Shown here one piece after another: positions 33,468-35,106 of a stretch of 35,106 nucleotides of DNA (positions are counted from its first letter, which is position 1; each line of letters starts with the position of its first letter). Origin of the DNA: Spirosoma fluviale (GTDB lineage: Bacteria; Bacteroidota; Bacteroidia; Cytophagales; Flexibacteraceae). The translations under genes were made by a program, and so were the position numbers. The DNA lies in assembly GCA_945883425.1 (NCBI GenBank), contig CAMCXM010000019.1, positions 1 to 35,106 on the forward strand, in the 5' to 3' direction. The notes beneath the pieces were generated by a model that was given only the letters and a program-made list of their open reading frames with translations, made no database searches and had not been told where the DNA came from.

Positions 33468-33497
33468 AAGAGCCACTCCCTTCAGGAAGTAGCTCTT
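33468..33497 (-). terminator. Terminator after groEL
   Basis: A long hairpin (AAGAGC-ACT-CC paired with GG-AGT-GCTCTT, two mismatches, TTCA-type loop) lies 42 bp after the groEL stop, with T-rich tails on both strands (TTATTT on the minus strand, TTTTT on the plus strand). It separates groEL from the protease gene downstream. Confidence 0.75.
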
Positions 33498-33508
33498 TTT
33501 GTATTGTT

Positions 33509-33525
33509 CCTCCCCTTTGGGGAGG
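33509..33525. repeat. Perfect CCTCCCC-TTT-GGGGAGG palindrome beside groEL
   Basis: A 7-bp perfect inverted repeat with a TTT loop lies 14 bp after the groEL stop, followed by a G-rich stretch (CCGGGTGGGG). It could stabilise the transcript end or be a copy of a dispersed intergenic repeat; no second copy was seen here. Confidence 0.5.
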
Positions 33526-33539
33526 CCGGGTGGGGCATC

Positions 33540-35106
33540 CTACATCATTCCGCCCATTCCACCACCGCCCATTGGAGGCATGGCGTCTTTGGCTTCCGGA
33601 TCGTCGGCAATTACACACTCTGTGGTGAGCAACAAACCGGCAATCGAAGCAGCATTCTCAAGGGCCAGACGAGATACTTTCGTCGGATCGATGATACCGG
33701 CCGCGAAGAAGTTTTCGTATTTATTGTCACGGGCATTGAAGCCGTAATCACCTTTTCCTTCACGAACCTTGTTTACCACAACCGAACCTTCGCCACCGGC
33801 GTTGGCCACGATCGTACGAAGAGGCGCTTCCAGAGCGGTACGAACTATGTTCACACCAATGTTTTCGTCTTCGTTGTATCCTTTAACTTCATCCAGAGCT
33901 TCAACCGCACGGAGATAAGCAACGCCACCTCCCGGTACGATTCCTTCCTCAACGGCAGCACGGGTTGCGTGCAAGGCATCGTCCACACGGTCTTTTTTCT
34001 CTTTCATTTCAACTTCGGTAGCAGCTCCAATGTACAGGATGGCAACACCACCTGACAATTTCGCCAAACGCTCCTGAAGTTTTTCTTTGTCGTAATCAGA
34101 TGTTGTGTTTTCAATCTGAACCTTGATCTGGTTGATCCGGGCTGTGATGTCCTCTTTTTTACCAGCACCATTTACGATGGTGGTGTTGTCTTTGTCAACC
34201 AGAATTTTCTCGGCAACACCAAGGAATTCGATGGTGGCGTTTTCCAGTTTGAAACCTCTTTCTTCTGAAATCACCTGTCCGCCAGTCAAAGCAGCGATGT
34301 CTTCCAGCATGGCTTTGCGGCGATCACCGAAACCTGGCGCTTTCACAGCAGCCACTTTCAGAGCACCACGGATTTTGTTTACAACCAAAGTAGCCAGGGC
34401 TTCACCATCCACATCTTCAGAGATGATCAAAAGAGGACGGCCAGTCTGAGCGGTTGCTTCCAGAATTGGAAGAAGTTCTTTCATAGAAGAAATCTTCTTG
34501 TCATAAATCAACACATATGGACGATCCAGTTCGGCTTCCATTTTGTCTGTGTTGGTTACGAAATATGGAGACAAATAACCACGATCGAATTGCATACCTT
34601 CTACGGTTTTCACTTCGGTCTCACGGCCTTTGGCTTCTTCTACAGTAATGACACCGTCCTTACCTACTTTCTCCATGGCATTGGCGATCATGTCGCCGAT
34701 TTCACGATCCGAGTTGGCAGAGATGGTTGCTACCTGAGCAATTTCAGAATTGTTGCTGATGGCTTTGGACTGAGCTTTCAGGTTTTTCACAACGGCAGTT
34801 ACCGCTTTGTCAATCCCTCTTTTCAAATCCATTGGGTTGGCACCGGCCGTTACAGACTTGATACCGGTGGTGAAGATGGCCTGAGCCAGAACGGTGGCAG
34901 TTGTAGTTCCGTCACCAGCTGAATCAGCTGTTTTGGAGGCTACTTCTTTTACCAGTTGAGCACCCATGTTTTCGATGGGATCTTTCAACTCGATGTCTTT
35001 TGCTACGGTCACACCATCTTTGGTTACAGACGGAGCACCGAATTTTTTGTCCAGAATGACATTACGGCCTTTTGGTCCAAGGGTCACTTTTACCGCATCA
35101 GCAAGT
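33540..35106 (-). CDS. groL: Chaperonin GroEL (60 kDa), 5' end beyond the window
   Basis: The frame is open to the right edge and lacks only the first residues. It begins [20 protein letters not shown], then carries [20 protein letters not shown], the nucleotide-binding [34 protein letters not shown], the apical domain ([20 protein letters not shown]), [21 protein letters not shown]-type segment, [19 protein letters not shown], and ends with the usual Gly-Met tail (GGGGMGGMM). GroEL forms the tetradecameric ATP-dependent folding chamber with GroES; groES would be expected just outside the window. Sequence is intact and highly conserved. Confidence 0.98.
   Translation of the reverse strand, partial: LADAVKVTLGPKGRNVILDKKFGAPSVTKDGVTVAKDIELKDPIENMGAQLVKEVASKTADSAGDGTTTATVLAQAIFTTGIKSVTAGANPMDLKRGIDKAVTAVVKNLKAQSKAISNNSEIAQVATISANSDREIGDMIANAMEKVGKDGVITVEEAKGRETEVKTVEGMQFDRGYLSPYFVTNTDKMEAELDRPYVLIYDKKISSMKELLPILEATAQTGRPLLIISEDVDGEALATLVVNKIRGALKVAAVKAPGFGDRRKAMLEDIAALTGGQVISEERGFKLENATIEFLGVAEKILVDKDNTTIVNGAGKKEDITARINQIKVQIENTTSDYDKEKLQERLAKLSGGVAILYIGAATEVEMKEKKDRVDDALHATRAAVEEGIVPGGGVAYLRAVEALDEVKGYNEDENIGVNIVRTALEAPLRTIVANAGGEGSVVVNKVREGKGDYGFNARDNKYENFFAAGIIDPTKVSRLALENAASIAGLLLTTECVIADDPEAKDAMPPMGGGGMGGMM

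Noticed and set aside
1-35106. tRNA, rRNA, CRISPR arrays, transposases, prophage or defence islands
   Set aside because: No matching genes or repeat-spacer pattern was seen on reading both strands; the retropepsin-like proteases lack any neighbouring reverse transcriptase or integrase.

Overview
The window is chromosomal DNA from a member of the Bacteroidota, probably an environmental lineage. Supporting signs are C-terminal sorting domains of the type IX secretion system (T9SS) on at least two products, a PorZ-like T9SS component, the paired DUF1501/DUF1800 genes, a Rho factor with a long disordered insert, lipoprotein signals, and several matches to the Bacteroidota promoter element TAnnTTTG. 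No tRNA, rRNA, CRISPR array, insertion sequence or phage module was seen. The genus cannot be fixed from the sequence alone.

Layout. 1-800: tail of an unknown gene and a minus-strand toxin-antitoxin pair whose RelE-like toxin carries an in-frame TGA. 859-6502 (minus): a lipoprotein, a SOUL heme-binding protein, the last codons of a lost aldehyde dehydrogenase, then a DUF1800-DUF1501 operon. 7183-9757 (plus): two glycosyltransferases. 10397-15701 (plus): a tight three-gene signalling operon made of a sigma-54 activator response regulator, an H-NOX (heme nitric oxide/oxygen binding) gene that is a pseudogene, and a very large hybrid histidine kinase whose N-terminus is an HNOBA (H-NOX-associated) domain. 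15981-19979: a T9SS-protein remnant, a DUF4143 ATPase behind an operator-like set of inverted repeats, a methyltransferase, two small fragment or antitoxin-like genes and a GreA-like factor. 20064-23320 (minus): rho and lgt. 23450-31038 (plus): tdk overlapping porZ, an M1 aminopeptidase lipoprotein, a cyanophycinase, a 3' fragment of a RibD/DHFR-like reductase and a SRAP-domain protein. 31124-35106 (minus): a DEAD-box-family helicase, two retropepsin-like proteases (one disrupted by a 29-bp insertion) and groEL, which runs off the right edge.

The most notable biology is the signalling operon. HNOBA is the domain that partners H-NOX in soluble guanylate cyclases. Here it forms the input end of an HNOBA-PAS(x4)-HisKA-HATPase-REC-HPt kinase, which overlaps the H-NOX gene by TAATG and sits behind an NtrC-type regulator. 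This has the form of a complete NO or O2 to sigma-54 transcription circuit, but the sensor gene has several independent lesions, so the kinase appears to have lost its gas-sensing partner.

A second theme is gene decay. About eight broken or truncated genes are recognisable in 35 kb, next to intact housekeeping genes.
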